The notes under the pieces: generated by a model
What the model saw: only the letters and a program-made list of their open reading frames with translations
Database searches by the model: none
What the model was told of the DNA's origin: nothing
Shown here: in pieces, positions 1 through 8,236 of the stretch
Layout of the letters: every line of letters starts with the position of its first letter
Numbering within the stretch: the first letter of the stretch is position 1
Assembly: GCF_001078375.1 (NCBI RefSeq)
Contig: NZ_BBXI01000002.1
Coordinates: forward strand, 161,670 to 225,669
From: Veillonella tobetsuensis
GTDB lineage: Bacteria > Bacillota > Negativicutes > Veillonellales > Veillonellaceae
Direction: 5' to 3'
Length of the DNA stretch: 64,000 nucleotides
Translations under genes and position numbers: made by a program

Positions 1-920
1 GTTATATTGTAGAATAATGAATTGCCATGATCGAATAAAGGTGCAGGCCCCAGAATACGATTGCTTTTATTATCTATGAGAACACCAAAATTATTGAGGT
101 GTCTATCAGTATTATGTATGAGCGCATCAAACACCATCATATCGGAAAATGGCATAATACCGTATAGGCTAGCTATATCGCATTGTTTATCATACAACAT
201 GAGTTCATCCCGAGATATCGCTTCATCTAAGAGCCCAGATATAGGCATATATCCAATCTGTTCTGACGTGAATAGAGGACACGCACTAACTAGTTGGTCA
301 TGGAATGTAGTGAGTTTATATTCCACATGTGCTAATCCCATAGCGGCCGCAATCTGGCTAGCATATACTTCACTGAGTGCCTCAAGTCCACCATTAGCGT
401 AGCGAGGGGTTGACCCTTTGTATAAATAGATGACGTCATTTTCGCGATGCCAACACTTACGGAGCATACCATTCGTAGTGTACTCTGGTGTTGTAACAAT
501 TCCTTTTATGTGACTATCTTCGCCGGTGAAAGCAATACCTGCCACAATTTCGCTAAATGGATTGTTGTATAAATTAACATCTGACCATGAAACTGAAGAA
601 CTCATTGGTTTTACCCAGAACGTATCATTTAAGGATAGGCCGTAGGTTACATCTAAATACCGATAGGGATTTTCTGTGTCGGAAATAGCGTCTAATAAAC
701 TCTCGACGAATGTACGGTTATTTGGTACCTTACGCTGTAATAGCCAGTTTTTTAACCCTTTTACAGTAGGTTGCATATTCAATGGCAATGCCACATTATC
801 TATGATTGTTAAATCGGTAATATTCATGTGAACTAATGTGGTTAAGTTGACAATCTCTTCATGCCTCTCGATGCGAAACTGCAACACAGGAACATCCTTG
901 TTGAGTAATATATAGTCCAT
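1..920 (-). CDS. HipA-like kinase-domain protein (partial, C-terminus off window)
   Basis: An open frame of about 306 codons runs from an ATG at 920 leftward off the window edge. A strong GGAGGG site lies just upstream of the start. Close to the left edge I read DALIHNTDRHLNNFG followed by a D-H-G triplet. This matches the catalytic loop (N-x-D-R-H-x-x-N) and metal-binding Asp of the HipA C-terminal kinase fold. The first 200 or so residues match no domain I recognise. HipA toxins phosphorylate aminoacyl-tRNA synthetases, but no HipB-like antitoxin precedes this gene, so it may be one of the stand-alone HipA-like kinases of unknown substrate. The fold call is fairly secure; the function is open. 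Confidence 0.7.
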   Translation of the reverse strand, partial: MDYILLNKDVPVLQFRIERHEEIVNLTTLVHMNITDLTIIDNVALPLNMQPTVKGLKNWLLQRKVPNNRTFVESLLDAISDTENPYRYLDVTYGLSLNDTFWVKPMSSSVSWSDVNLYNNPFSEIVAGIAFTGEDSHIKGIVTTPEYTTNGMLRKCWHRENDVIYLYKGSTPRYANGGLEALSEVYASQIAAAMGLAHVEYKLTTFHDQLVSACPLFTSEQIGYMPISGLLDEAISRDELMLYDKQCDIASLYGIMPFSDMMVFDALIHNTDRHLNNFGVLIDNKSNRILGPAPLFDHGNSLFYNI

Positions 921-1012
921 GAAAACCCTCCTTTCCTTTGTATTTTATATATGCTCATTATAGCATAAGAAAAAACTTTCTATGGATATAGTTGAAACTC
1001 AGCTTATCTGAG

Positions 1013-1042
1013 TTTATTAGCTTTTAGATTGGATGCTATAAT
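1013..1042 (+). promoter_or_regulatory. putative promoter of the small protein gene at 1078
   Basis: A consensus TATAAT at 1037-1042 is preceded by TG one base upstream of it. A weak -35 (TTTATT, 1013-1018) lies about 18 bases upstream. The likely start point is about 30 bases before the ATG at 1078. Confidence 0.45.
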
Positions 1043-1077
1043 AAACAATATAAAGTTGTTTATGGAGAGTAATGATA

Positions 1078-1476
1078 ATGTATGAAATTGTAAATGAATC
1101 TAATTTAACAATAGCATTTGATATGGATACAGAGTTATCTCAATTTGGTGTGTTTGGCATATATATTAAACGGGGTTATAATATCTGTGCTGGGTACATT
1201 GACCCTAGTGACTGGTCAGGGATTCGTATTGGTTATAAAGAATTAGTTGACTTGTATGAAAACTGCAAAGGAGAAGCAACCTTTACATATATTCTGACGG
1301 GAGAAGGGGATACGCTAAAATTCTCGTTAGACCAAAAGGGTGTTTTGACAATGGATGTTAATATCTGTACCACTTGGAATTACAAATGTAATATGACGAT
1401 TGAAAGTTTAGATCAAACGTATTTACCAAAATTCATTACATTTTTCAAGGAATTTTTAGAACGAGAGCCAAAATAA
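1078..1476 (+). CDS. small hypothetical protein, possible WapI-type immunity protein
   Basis: The protein is 132 residues, soluble and acidic, with no signal peptide. An ATG at 1072 is also in frame, but GGAGAG at 1064-1069 is only 2 bases from it and 8 bases from the ATG at 1078, so I chose 1078. The C-terminal half alternates short beta-like runs and ends with LDQTYLPKFITFF. That layout reminds me of the WapI family of immunity proteins, which guard against contact-dependent toxins. This is from memory and unverified. It stands alone between the HipA-like gene and the ribose operon, with its own promoter and terminator and no toxin gene beside it. Confidence 0.55.
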   Translation: MYEIVNESNLTIAFDMDTELSQFGVFGIYIKRGYNICAGYIDPSDWSGIRIGYKELVDLYENCKGEATFTYILTGEGDTLKFSLDQKGVLTMDVNICTTWNYKCNMTIESLDQTYLPKFITFFKEFLEREPK

Positions 1477-1507
1477 AAAGAGTCGCATCATTTGATGCGA
1501 CTCTTTT
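1476..1507. terminator. bidirectional rho-independent terminator
   Basis: A perfect 15-bp stem (1476-1490 with 1493-1507) has A-rich and T-rich outer ends. It lies between the convergent small protein gene and rbsB and can serve both strands. Confidence 0.9.
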
Positions 1508-1531
1508 TCTGTACCCAGTTTCTATATACAA

Positions 1532-2434
1532 TTATTTTGTAACAACTTTAAGATCTACAGGAATTTTAGCTTCTACAGCTTCGCCTTTGATAACTTTTTG
1601 AGCTGTATCGATAGCGAGTTTACCCATTTGGTCTGGTTGTTGAGCAATTGTTGCAGCCAATGTGCCGTCTTTAACAGCTTTGTCTGCGTCAGCAGTACCG
1701 TCAAAGCCTACGATGAAGATTGTTTTGCCTGCGGATTTAGCTGCTTGGATAGCGCCCAATGCCATTTCGTCGTTATGAGCGAAGATAGCTTGTACGTCTG
1801 GGTTAGCTTGTAAGATATTTGTTGCTACGTTCAAACCTTTTGTGCGGTCGAAGTCAGCACTTTGTTTTGCTACTACTGTTAAGTCTTTGTCAGCTACGTT
1901 ATGGAAACCTTGGCCGCGTTCACGAGTTGCGGAAGCACCAGGGATACCTTCGATTTCAGCTACTTTCGCAGCTTTGCCTACTTTATCAGCGATAAGTTGA
2001 GCTGCCATTTCGCCGCCTTTTACGTTATCGGAAGCGATGTGAGCTACTACTTTGCCTTTATCAGCAGAACGGTCAACAGTGATTACAGGAATGTTTTTAG
2101 CGTTTGCTGCTTCTACAGAAGTAGAGATAGCTGCAGAGTCTACAGGGTTGATGATCAATACGGAAACGCCACTTTCAAGCAAGTCGGAAATATCGTTTGC
2201 TTGTTTTGCAGGATCGTTTTGAGCATCAACGATTTTAACTTTAAGACCAAGCGCTTTAGCTTGAGCCTCAACGCCTTCCTTCATAGTTACGAAGAATGGG
2301 TTGTTCAATGTGGAAACAGAGAAGCCGATAGTGCCGGATTTTTTGTCGCCGCCGTTATCAGCGCTTTTACCACAGCCTGCTACAAGACCGATAACCATAA
2401 CGGCCATCGCCAACAGTAACAATAGTTTTTTCAT
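1532..2434 (-). CDS. rbsB: ribose ABC transporter substrate-binding lipoprotein RbsB
   Basis: The 300-residue periplasmic sugar-binding protein starts with a lipoprotein signal ending in LVAGC, so Cys21 would be lipidated. The mature part is a type I periplasmic-binding fold with the family hallmarks FSVSTLNNPFF near the N-terminus and HNDEMALGAIQA and GFDGTADA in the second lobe. It delivers ribose or a related pentose to the RbsAC importer. It is the last gene of the operon, 9 bases after rbsC, and has its own AGGAGG site. Allose or another sugar is possible from the family alone, but rbsD and rbsK in the same operon favour ribose. Confidence 0.93.
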   Translation of the reverse strand: MKKLLLLLAMAVMVIGLVAGCGKSADNGGDKKSGTIGFSVSTLNNPFFVTMKEGVEAQAKALGLKVKIVDAQNDPAKQANDISDLLESGVSVLIINPVDSAAISTSVEAANAKNIPVITVDRSADKGKVVAHIASDNVKGGEMAAQLIADKVGKAAKVAEIEGIPGASATRERGQGFHNVADKDLTVVAKQSADFDRTKGLNVATNILQANPDVQAIFAHNDEMALGAIQAAKSAGKTIFIVGFDGTADADKAVKDGTLAATIAQQPDQMGKLAIDTAQKVIKGEAVEAKIPVDLKVVTK

Positions 2435-2443
2435 AGGAACCTC

Positions 2444-3379
2444 CTAGGCTTTCTTACGGTCTGCAAGAACAGCCAGTAAAATAACAATACCTTTTACAAC
2501 TTGTTGATAGAAACTGGAAACGTCGAGAATATTTAACCCATTGTTGAGGGTACCGATAATTAGGGCACCAATTAATGTGCCAACGATATGACCACGACCA
2601 CCAGCAAGGCTTGTACCGCCAAGAACTACTGCTGCGATAGCGTCAAGTTCGTAGCCTGCACCTGCTGTAGGTTGTGCAGAGTTAAGACGAGATGTAATGA
2701 TTGCACCAGCGATACCACAGAGCATACCAGTCAAGGCATACACGAAGATTTTAACGCGGTCAATCTTGATACCAGCAATGTAACTTACCTTTTCGCTACC
2801 ACCTACGGCGTATGTTTTACGGCCTAAGGATGTGCGGCTCAATACGAACCAGAGGATGATGAAAGCAAGGAACATTGTGATGGCTGGAACTGGAAGGCCT
2901 GCAATATCCCCTTGGCCAAAGCCGTGGAATAGAGGATCTTGAGTAAGACCGGAGATTGGGTTACCGTCTGTGAATACCAAAGTGGCACCACGGTAGATTG
3001 TCATGGTCGCCAAGGTAGCGATAAATGGAGCTACGCGGCCATAAGTAATAACGAGACCGTTAATACCGCCCAATACAAGACCAGCACCGGCAGCTAGCAC
3101 GATAGCCAATACAGGGTCAGTACCTGTTACGATGAGGTTGGCCATCACTGCACTAGAGAGGGCAAGGATGGAACCAACGGATAAGTCGATACCGCCTGTT
3201 AAGATGACGAAGGTCATACCAAAGGCGATGATTGCATTGATGGATACTTGGCGTAATAAGTTACGCAAGTTAGAGAATTCAAGGAAACTGTCGTTCATGA
3301 CAGAGATAATGATAAATAATAGGATGAGGCCGATGAGGGGGCCTAATTTTTTTACATATTGTAGAGCTTTGCTGTCCAT
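2444..3379 (-). CDS. rbsC: ribose ABC transporter permease RbsC
   Basis: This 311-residue polytopic inner-membrane protein has about 8-10 hydrophobic segments and is close to the usual length of about 320. It carries family motifs of the carbohydrate-uptake-2 permeases, such as GIDLSVGSILALSS after the second membrane segment and AVVLGGTSLAGGRG near residue 250. It forms the channel that works with the RbsA ATPase. Its start codon overlaps the rbsA stop region by one base, which implies translational coupling. Confidence 0.93.
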   Translation of the reverse strand: MDSKALQYVKKLGPLIGLILLFIIISVMNDSFLEFSNLRNLLRQVSINAIIAFGMTFVILTGGIDLSVGSILALSSAVMANLIVTGTDPVLAIVLAAGAGLVLGGINGLVITYGRVAPFIATLATMTIYRGATLVFTDGNPISGLTQDPLFHGFGQGDIAGLPVPAITMFLAFIILWFVLSRTSLGRKTYAVGGSEKVSYIAGIKIDRVKIFVYALTGMLCGIAGAIITSRLNSAQPTAGAGYELDAIAAVVLGGTSLAGGRGHIVGTLIGALIIGTLNNGLNILDVSSFYQQVVKGIVILLAVLADRKKA

Positions 3380-4860
3380 TATTGTCCTCCTGTGGCTAAT
3401 GTCATAATCGATTCTGGTGTTGCATCGCAGCGGTCCAAGATACCTGCTACGCGACCTTCATGAATGACCATAACGCGGTCGCTCATGCCTAGCACTTCAG
3501 GTAACTCAGAGGACACCATGATAATGGACACACCATCGTTCGTTAATTCGTTCATTAAATCATAAATATCACGTTTCGCACCGATATCGATACCGCGCGT
3601 CGGTTCGTCCATGATGATAATGGATGGCTTTTTACCAACCCATTTTGCGATAACCACCTTTTGTTGGTTACCACCGGATAGGGACGATGCCGGTTCGTGA
3701 ATAGATTGTGTTTTAACGCCTAGCTTTTTAGACAATTCGTCAGCAAAGGAATTGAGCTTGCCCTTATCCAGCACATGAGATGGACAAATGTCGCCAAGGT
3801 TCGGCAATGTAATATTGGAACCGATGGAGAAATCGAGGATCAAGCCTTCGCTCTTTCTATTTTCTGTGATGAAAGCAATGCCAGCTTTGATGGCATCTTC
3901 TGGTTTTTTACAGTTGAGAACGGAGCCGTTAACTGTTACGGTACCGCCATTATGTTTATCTACGCCGAAGATGGCGCGCATGATTTCTGTACGGCCAGCG
4001 CCCATGAGACCTGCTACGCCGAGGATTTCGCCTTTGCGCAAGGAGAAGGAAATGTCGTTATCGAACCCTTCTGGTTTGAGGTTATCTACGCTCATCACAA
4101 CTTCGCCAGGTGTTGTAGTACGAGCAGGGTAGAACTCATCGATAGAACGACCTACCATGTGGCGTACCACTTCATCTACAGAAATCTCTGCAGTTGGTTT
4201 TGTAATGATGGTGTGACCATCACGCATAACCGTGATGGTATCGCATTCGCTAAATACCTCTTCCATACGGTGAGAGATATATACGATAGCTACGCCGCGG
4301 GCTTTCATTTTGCGCATCATGTTAAACAATGTCGCCGTTTCACGCTCGGTGAGGGCTGCTGTCGGCTCGTCCATGATGACAACCTTGGCATCTAACATCA
4401 AGATACGAAGGATTTCCGTCATCTGTTGGTGACCGACGGAGCAAAGGCCTGCTTCCATTGTGAGCGGCAATTCGATTCCTAGTTCGCGGCATGTATTTTT
4501 TGCCTCAGAGAGCATCGCTTTTTTATCGAGCATACCGAATTTATTGCGCTTCGGTCTCATTAAATATAGATTTTCTAACAATGTTAGATTTGGCCAAATG
4601 TTGAGCTCTTGGTGGATGAAAGCTACACCGTTTAGCTCGGCCTCTCTCGGGTTCGGGAAGGTGCGCTCTACGCCGTCGATGGTGATTGTACCAGCATCTG
4701 CCTTGTGAATACCCGTAAGGATATTCATGAGGGTGGACTTGCCGGCGCCGTTTTCGCCCATCAAGGCGTGAACCTCGCCCTCCTTGAGGGTAATACTTAC
4801 ATCGCGTAGTACTTGGTTCGTACCAAATGCCTTTGCAATGCCTGACATAACAATTTCCAT
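3379..4860 (-). CDS. rbsA: ribose ABC transporter ATP-binding protein RbsA (two ATPase domains)
   Basis: The 493-residue protein holds two ABC ATPase domains in tandem, as usual for sugar importers of this class. The first has Walker A GENGAGKST at residues 35-43 and a Walker B ending VVIMDEPTAAL. The second has the degenerate Walker A GLMGAGRTE, an intact signature SLSGGNQQKV and Walker B IIIMDEPTRGID. A degenerate second P-loop is typical of the family. The start follows an AGGAG site and lies 45 bases after the rbsD stop. Confidence 0.94.
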   Translation of the reverse strand: MEIVMSGIAKAFGTNQVLRDVSITLKEGEVHALMGENGAGKSTLMNILTGIHKADAGTITIDGVERTFPNPREAELNGVAFIHQELNIWPNLTLLENLYLMRPKRNKFGMLDKKAMLSEAKNTCRELGIELPLTMEAGLCSVGHQQMTEILRILMLDAKVVIMDEPTAALTERETATLFNMMRKMKARGVAIVYISHRMEEVFSECDTITVMRDGHTIITKPTAEISVDEVVRHMVGRSIDEFYPARTTTPGEVVMSVDNLKPEGFDNDISFSLRKGEILGVAGLMGAGRTEIMRAIFGVDKHNGGTVTVNGSVLNCKKPEDAIKAGIAFITENRKSEGLILDFSIGSNITLPNLGDICPSHVLDKGKLNSFADELSKKLGVKTQSIHEPASSLSGGNQQKVVIAKWVGKKPSIIIMDEPTRGIDIGAKRDIYDLMNELTNDGVSIIMVSSELPEVLGMSDRVMVIHEGRVAGILDRCDATPESIMTLATGGQ

Positions 4861-4905
4861 AACTACTCCTATATGATTGGTGAAAGTATCTCTTAATCTA
4901 TTGCT

Positions 4906-5319
4906 CTAGGGACGATCGCTAAAAATACAATCGGCGCGCAAGATAATGTTGGCATACGGAGATGCTTCACCAGTTCTAATAATGCATTTGCATTGCTTTG
5001 TTGCTTCTTTGAAAGCTTCATGGCTCGTTTCAATCCATTCGTATTGATTGGATGGAAAGGTAGACTCCAAGAAGTCATACGCTTTAGGATTATGTTCCTT
5101 AATTTCTTTTGCCACATGAATCGCTTCGGATTTCATATGCTTAGCGATGATGGATACCACTTGCTCAAAGCTTGGTACACCAAAATCTAAGGCTAAGTCA
5201 ATCTTTTGAATCCCTTCAGGTACTGGTAATCCGCAGTCGGAGATACAAATTGTATCTGTGTGACCTAAATCAGCAAATACCTTAGCGATATGGCTATTTA
5301 AAATGCCGTGTCGTTGCAT
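4906..5319 (-). CDS. rbsD: D-ribose pyranase RbsD
   Basis: The 137-residue protein begins MQRHGILNSHIAKV and has ISDCGLPVPEG and the conserved ALDFGVPSFEQV, all characteristic of RbsD. The enzyme converts beta-pyranose to beta-furanose ribose so that ribokinase can use it. The frame stays open upstream to 5451, but only the ATG at 5319 has a proper ribosome binding site (AAAGGAG). The protein then has the normal family length (131-139), and the upstream part would cross a hairpin. It lies between rbsK and rbsA. Confidence 0.93.
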   Translation of the reverse strand: MQRHGILNSHIAKVFADLGHTDTICISDCGLPVPEGIQKIDLALDFGVPSFEQVVSIIAKHMKSEAIHVAKEIKEHNPKAYDFLESTFPSNQYEWIETSHEAFKEATKQCKCIIRTGEASPYANIILRADCIFSDRP

Positions 5320-5339
5320 GATAAACTCCTTTTTATCAA

Positions 5340-5373
5340 TCAATAAATGAGGCTTTTTAGCCTCATTTATTGA
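5340..5373. repeat. perfect 15-bp hairpin upstream of rbsD
   Basis: Arms 5340-5354 and 5359-5373 are perfectly complementary around a TTTT loop. On the transcribed (minus) strand the hairpin is followed by TTGATAAAAAGGAG, so it has no U-tract of a terminator and ends next to the rbsD ribosome binding site. It probably stabilises the 5' end of an rbsDACB mRNA or marks a processing site after rbsK. Confidence 0.6.
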
Positions 5374-5431
5374 TTTGTTAAATTTACTATATAGAGGGCG
5401 AACGTATTCGTTGGTTGGCAAACTTTTGTTA

Positions 5432-5527
5432 GAACTGAATAGGACTTTCAAAGCGACTTTGGCCCTGCGGAGGCCGTAGGCCGAAGTCAGATTTGGCCGG
5501 TGGAGCTTTTAAAGTCCTATTCAGTTC
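5432..5527 (+). repeat. repeat element copy A: conserved core inside locus-specific inverted arms
   Basis: A perfect 17-bp inverted repeat (5432-5448 with 5511-5527) encloses a core at 5454-5505. The core can fold by itself (GACTTTGGCC with GGCCGAAGTC) and ends with GGCCGGTGGAG. The core recurs at 56626-56677 with only a few changes and, shortened, in inverted orientation at 56299-56390. The arms here are unrelated to the arms there. The right arm ends one base before the rbsK stop codon, so the element fills the rbsK-rbsD gap. Confidence 0.8.
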
Positions 5528-5528
5528 G

Positions 5529-6416
5529 TTAATGCTTAGCCAAGAATGCGTCGACCTCATCCTTGGTAGGCATGCCACCTTGGGCGCCCAAACGTTGGAT
5601 GGAGAGGGCCGCAGCTGCGTTACCGTAGTGCAATGCGTTGGCTAAGCTTTTACCATTGACGATAGCTGTTGCAAAGGCACCGTTGAAGGTATCGCCTGCG
5701 CCTGTTGTATCTACTGGTTCTACCTTGAAACCAGATACGGTGTGGATTTCGCCGTTGTCAGCATAGCCCACGCCTTTACTGCCAAGAGTAACGATGATTT
5801 TGTTTTCGTTTGCTAACAATGTTTCCTCTGTAGATTGGTTAGGGTAGAGCGCAGATAACTCATGCTCATTTGGCGTGATATAGGTTGCTAATTCTAACCA
5901 TTCAGGATTGAGGTCCGCCGCTGGAGCCGGATTTAAGAGGACCTTTACATTAGCATTGTGACAACGACGAACGATATATTCGATAGTTGGAATAGGAATC
6001 TCGTTTTGTACCATTACAAGATCTGCTTGTTCGATACCAGACCAAGCATTATCGACGACAGATTGGTCCACCTTAGCATTAGCACCTGCAATAACAATAA
6101 TACTGTTATCGCCTTCAGCTAACGTGATATGAGCAGTACCTGTTGTCGTATCTGGGACAGTGACGATATAGTCCGTATTGATATGATTTTTTTTGAGGTT
6201 ATCCAAAATCATTTGTCCATATGCATCTCGACCGATGCAGCCTACCATAGTAACCTCTGCACCGAGACGAGCAGCAGCAACCGCTTGGTTGGCACCTTTG
6301 CCGCCGTGAGCGATGTGCAATTCGTTGCCCATAATGGTTTCGCCTGCAGTAGGGCGTTTGTCCGCAAGGACCACAATATCCATGTTGCAACTACCAATAA
6401 CAACAATGCGATTCAT
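5529..6416 (-). CDS. rbsK: ribokinase RbsK
   Basis: The 295-residue PfkB-family sugar kinase has both family signatures: GGKGANQAVAAARLGA near residue 38, and DTTGAGDTFNGAFA near residue 236 carrying the catalytic Asp and the anion hole. It phosphorylates D-ribose to ribose 5-phosphate for the pentose phosphate pathway. It is the first gene of the operon, with AAGGAG before the ATG. Having the kinase first and the binding protein last reverses the usual enteric order, and two hairpins separate it from the transporter genes. Confidence 0.93.
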   Translation of the reverse strand: MNRIVVIGSCNMDIVVLADKRPTAGETIMGNELHIAHGGKGANQAVAAARLGAEVTMVGCIGRDAYGQMILDNLKKNHINTDYIVTVPDTTTGTAHITLAEGDNSIIVIAGANAKVDQSVVDNAWSGIEQADLVMVQNEIPIPTIEYIVRRCHNANVKVLLNPAPAADLNPEWLELATYITPNEHELSALYPNQSTEETLLANENKIIVTLGSKGVGYADNGEIHTVSGFKVEPVDTTGAGDTFNGAFATAIVNGKSLANALHYGNAAAALSIQRLGAQGGMPTKDEVDAFLAKH

Positions 6417-6513
6417 ATTAACTCCTTATATACCTATTAGTGTATCTTAATCTTATATTAGTATAGCGTAAATAACGCGGTTTATCTACATAAATAAGGA
6501 TAAATTATGGGAA

Positions 6514-6556
6514 TTAAAAAACGGTATACACTTTCTGGACATGAAAATGTATACCG
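6514..6556 (-). terminator. terminator of the 6.6-7.2 kb toxin-antitoxin operon
   Basis: A 14-bp stem with one mismatch (6522-6535 with 6543-6556) is followed on the minus strand by TTTTTT. It lies 17 bases after the toxin stop codon. The rbs promoter must lie between it and 6417. Confidence 0.8.
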
Positions 6557-6572
6557 AATGTATTTTATAGTT

Positions 6573-6899
6573 TTATAAACCGTTAAGGATATTAATGTAA
6601 TCTTGTCGTTGATCCACTATAGAGAGTAAGTAAATAGTTTTAGTTTCTTCTACAACTGTATAGAATATAATGATTTTATTTAAAATTAGCATACGAAAAT
6701 CATTGTCTTTAAGATTTCTGATTTTAGGGGTAGTACCCATATATGGATGTAATTGAAGATTTAAAATAGCTGTTTGAATATTTTCTTTAACTTGTAGTGC
6801 CGTCTCTTTAGAGAATTGCATAGCCACATAGAGTATCTGCTGATGTAACTCTTTATTGAATTTTTCTGTATGAATACTGGTGTAAGTTTTTATGGTCAT
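6573..6899 (-). CDS. type II toxin, RelE/ParE family
   Basis: The 108-residue basic protein has the RelE/ParE layout: an N-terminal helical hairpin, then a beta-sheet carrying HPYMGTTPKIRNL, FRMLILNKIIIFYTV and a C-terminal VDQRQDYINIL. The last motif matches the RxxRD-type end of many ParE-like toxins. Family members cleave ribosome-bound mRNA or poison gyrase; which applies here cannot be read from the sequence. It starts 4 bases after the antitoxin stop, so the two are co-translated. This pair is unrelated in sequence to the one at 8.2-8.8 kb. Confidence 0.8.
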   Translation of the reverse strand: MTIKTYTSIHTEKFNKELHQQILYVAMQFSKETALQVKENIQTAILNLQLHPYMGTTPKIRNLKDNDFRMLILNKIIIFYTVVEETKTIYLLSIVDQRQDYINILNGL

Positions 6900-6903
6900 T
6901 ATC

Positions 6904-7185
6904 TTACTCCATTTGTTCTAACATTTTATCGATGCTATTAAAGGCTTCTTCTACAGTAGTGGTTCGACCATGAATAATATCATTTTGTCCTTCAATTAGT
7001 GATGATAGTAATTCGATTTTTGCTTTTAACATATTATATGTGTTATATCCTAAGCTGACAGTATCACCGCGACCATTTACGGTAATTATGGCTGCCTCAT
7101 CTTTTAGTTGTAAGGTCTTAGATATTTCAGGATACTTATTTCGTAAATCTGATGATGGACGAATTGTTTCACGTAAGATGCCCAT
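6904..7185 (-). CDS. type II antitoxin, Phd/YefM-like
   Basis: The 93-residue acidic protein begins MGILRETIRPSSDLRNKYPEIS and continues with an AAIITVNGRGDTVSLGYNTYNML segment, the N-terminal DNA-binding fold of Phd/YefM antitoxins. The C-terminal part is acidic and would wrap the toxin. AAGGAG precedes the ATG. It precedes the toxin gene and follows a long palindrome at 7227-7270 that it probably binds to repress its own operon. Confidence 0.8.
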   Translation of the reverse strand: MGILRETIRPSSDLRNKYPEISKTLQLKDEAAIITVNGRGDTVSLGYNTYNMLKAKIELLSSLIEGQNDIIHGRTTTVEEAFNSIDKMLEQME

Positions 7186-7226
7186 ATTTATCTCCTTATA
7201 ATTTACAAGATTTCTATTCCTAATTT

Positions 7227-7270
7227 ACATACTGTAATTATATCATTTAAACGATATAATTACAGTATGT
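7227..7270 (-). promoter_or_regulatory. palindromic operator/promoter of the toxin-antitoxin operon
   Basis: A perfect 18-bp inverted repeat (7227-7244 with 7253-7270) has an 8-base centre. On the minus strand a TATAAT lies inside the second arm, so the palindrome covers the core promoter, as expected for autoregulation by an antitoxin-toxin complex. The antitoxin ATG is about 40 bases downstream. Confidence 0.7.
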
Positions 7271-7313
7271 TTTTATATTGAAGTATCAAAGTTAGTACCT
7301 CGATATAAAAATA

Positions 7314-7358
7314 AAAGACTATCTTTCTATTTGGGATAAGAAAAGAAAGATAGTCTTT
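7314..7358 (-). terminator. terminator of the NmrA-like gene
   Basis: A perfect 14-bp stem (7314-7327 with 7345-7358) is followed on the minus strand by a T-rich run. It lies directly after the stop codon of the oxidoreductase gene. Confidence 0.75.
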
Positions 7359-7363
7359 GCATC

Positions 7364-8020
7364 CTATAAAAACGATGGTTTATCGTAGTGTGTACCTGGT
7401 TCACCAACACCAATGCTAGCACGGCTGAATGGTGTTTCGTCCTCAGCGTGTAAGATATCGTAGATGGCTTTTACCACAGCTTCACGTGTGACCTGTGCGT
7501 CGTTGAAGGGTTCACCTTCAGGGATGAATTCGTAATTTGTGTTTTCCATATCATTATAGAGCCAAGGGAGACGCAAAATAGTGTAGTTCAAGTTGGATTC
7601 ACGCAATACATTGCGTGCTTGGCGTTCGCCTTGTACGTAGCTGATTGGTAGTCTGTCAAAGGTCCATTTTTCTAATTCTTTTGGGAACTCACCGGCAAGG
7701 CCTACGATAGATAAGCCGAGAATACGGCGTACATTTTGGCGAGAAAGGGCTTTCACAATGGCAGCCATATCACTACCAGTTTCCATTGCACTGAGGAATA
7801 CGATCTCTGAATTTTTTACTGCTTCCTCTAATTTTTTAGGGTTCTGAAAGGAGCCTTCAATAACGGTTATGCGATTATGTTCCAAAATTTCTGGATGAAT
7901 ACGGGAGCTCAATTGACGACCATATAAAGTAATGTGCATATCTGTATATGTTAATAACGTCGCCGTTAAGCGTTGTGCGATTTGGCCCGCAGCGCCTAAG
8001 ATTGTAATGTATTTATACAT
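7364..8020 (-). CDS. NAD(P)-binding NmrA/SDR-like protein
   Basis: The 218-residue protein has an N-terminal Rossmann fold with the nucleotide-binding GAAGQIAQRL at about residues 9-18. It continues with IEGSFQNPKKLEEAV and VRRILGLSIVGLAG, typical of atypical short-chain reductases (NmrA-like, SDR_a5). A YVQGERQARNVL segment follows in place of the usual YxxxK active site. The substrate is unknown; relatives act as redox sensors or quinone-type reductases. It is a single gene with an AGGAGG site and its own terminator. Confidence 0.75.
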   Translation of the reverse strand: MYKYITILGAAGQIAQRLTATLLTYTDMHITLYGRQLSSRIHPEILEHNRITVIEGSFQNPKKLEEAVKNSEIVFLSAMETGSDMAAIVKALSRQNVRRILGLSIVGLAGEFPKELEKWTFDRLPISYVQGERQARNVLRESNLNYTILRLPWLYNDMENTNYEFIPEGEPFNDAQVTREAVVKAIYDILHAEDETPFSRASIGVGEPGTHYDKPSFL

Positions 8021-8153
8021 ATAGACCTCCTATGTCCGAGCGTAAGTAATAGATTGCATTATATCACAACTATGTGACGAAAAAGTGAGAATGGTATGTA
8101 TAGTGAGGTTACAATTTATTCGTTTATATAATGCTGTAAAATTTATTGTTGAA

Positions 8154-8182
8154 TTTACATGATAATTTATCTACAATAATAA
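8154..8182 (+). promoter_or_regulatory. promoter of the 8.2-8.8 kb toxin-antitoxin operon
   Basis: TTTACA (8154-8159), a 17-base gap and TAATAA (8177-8182) lie 55 bases before the antitoxin ATG. Confidence 0.5.
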
Positions 8183-8236
8183 TAAGACATTTGAAAAATG
8201 AGTGTTATATTACTAAAGCTTCTTGGAGGTGATAAT

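Noticed and set aside
61..402. Plus-strand frame of 113 codons at the left edge
   Set aside because: It overlaps the HipA-like gene, which has catalytic motifs and a strong ribosome binding site on the other strand.
1901..2419. Plus-strand frame of 172 codons opposite rbsB
   Set aside because: It is an antisense shadow of rbsB with no ribosome binding site.
5320..5451. N-terminal extension of RbsD
   Set aside because: It crosses the 15-bp hairpin, and the ATG at 5319 has the ribosome binding site and gives the normal family length.
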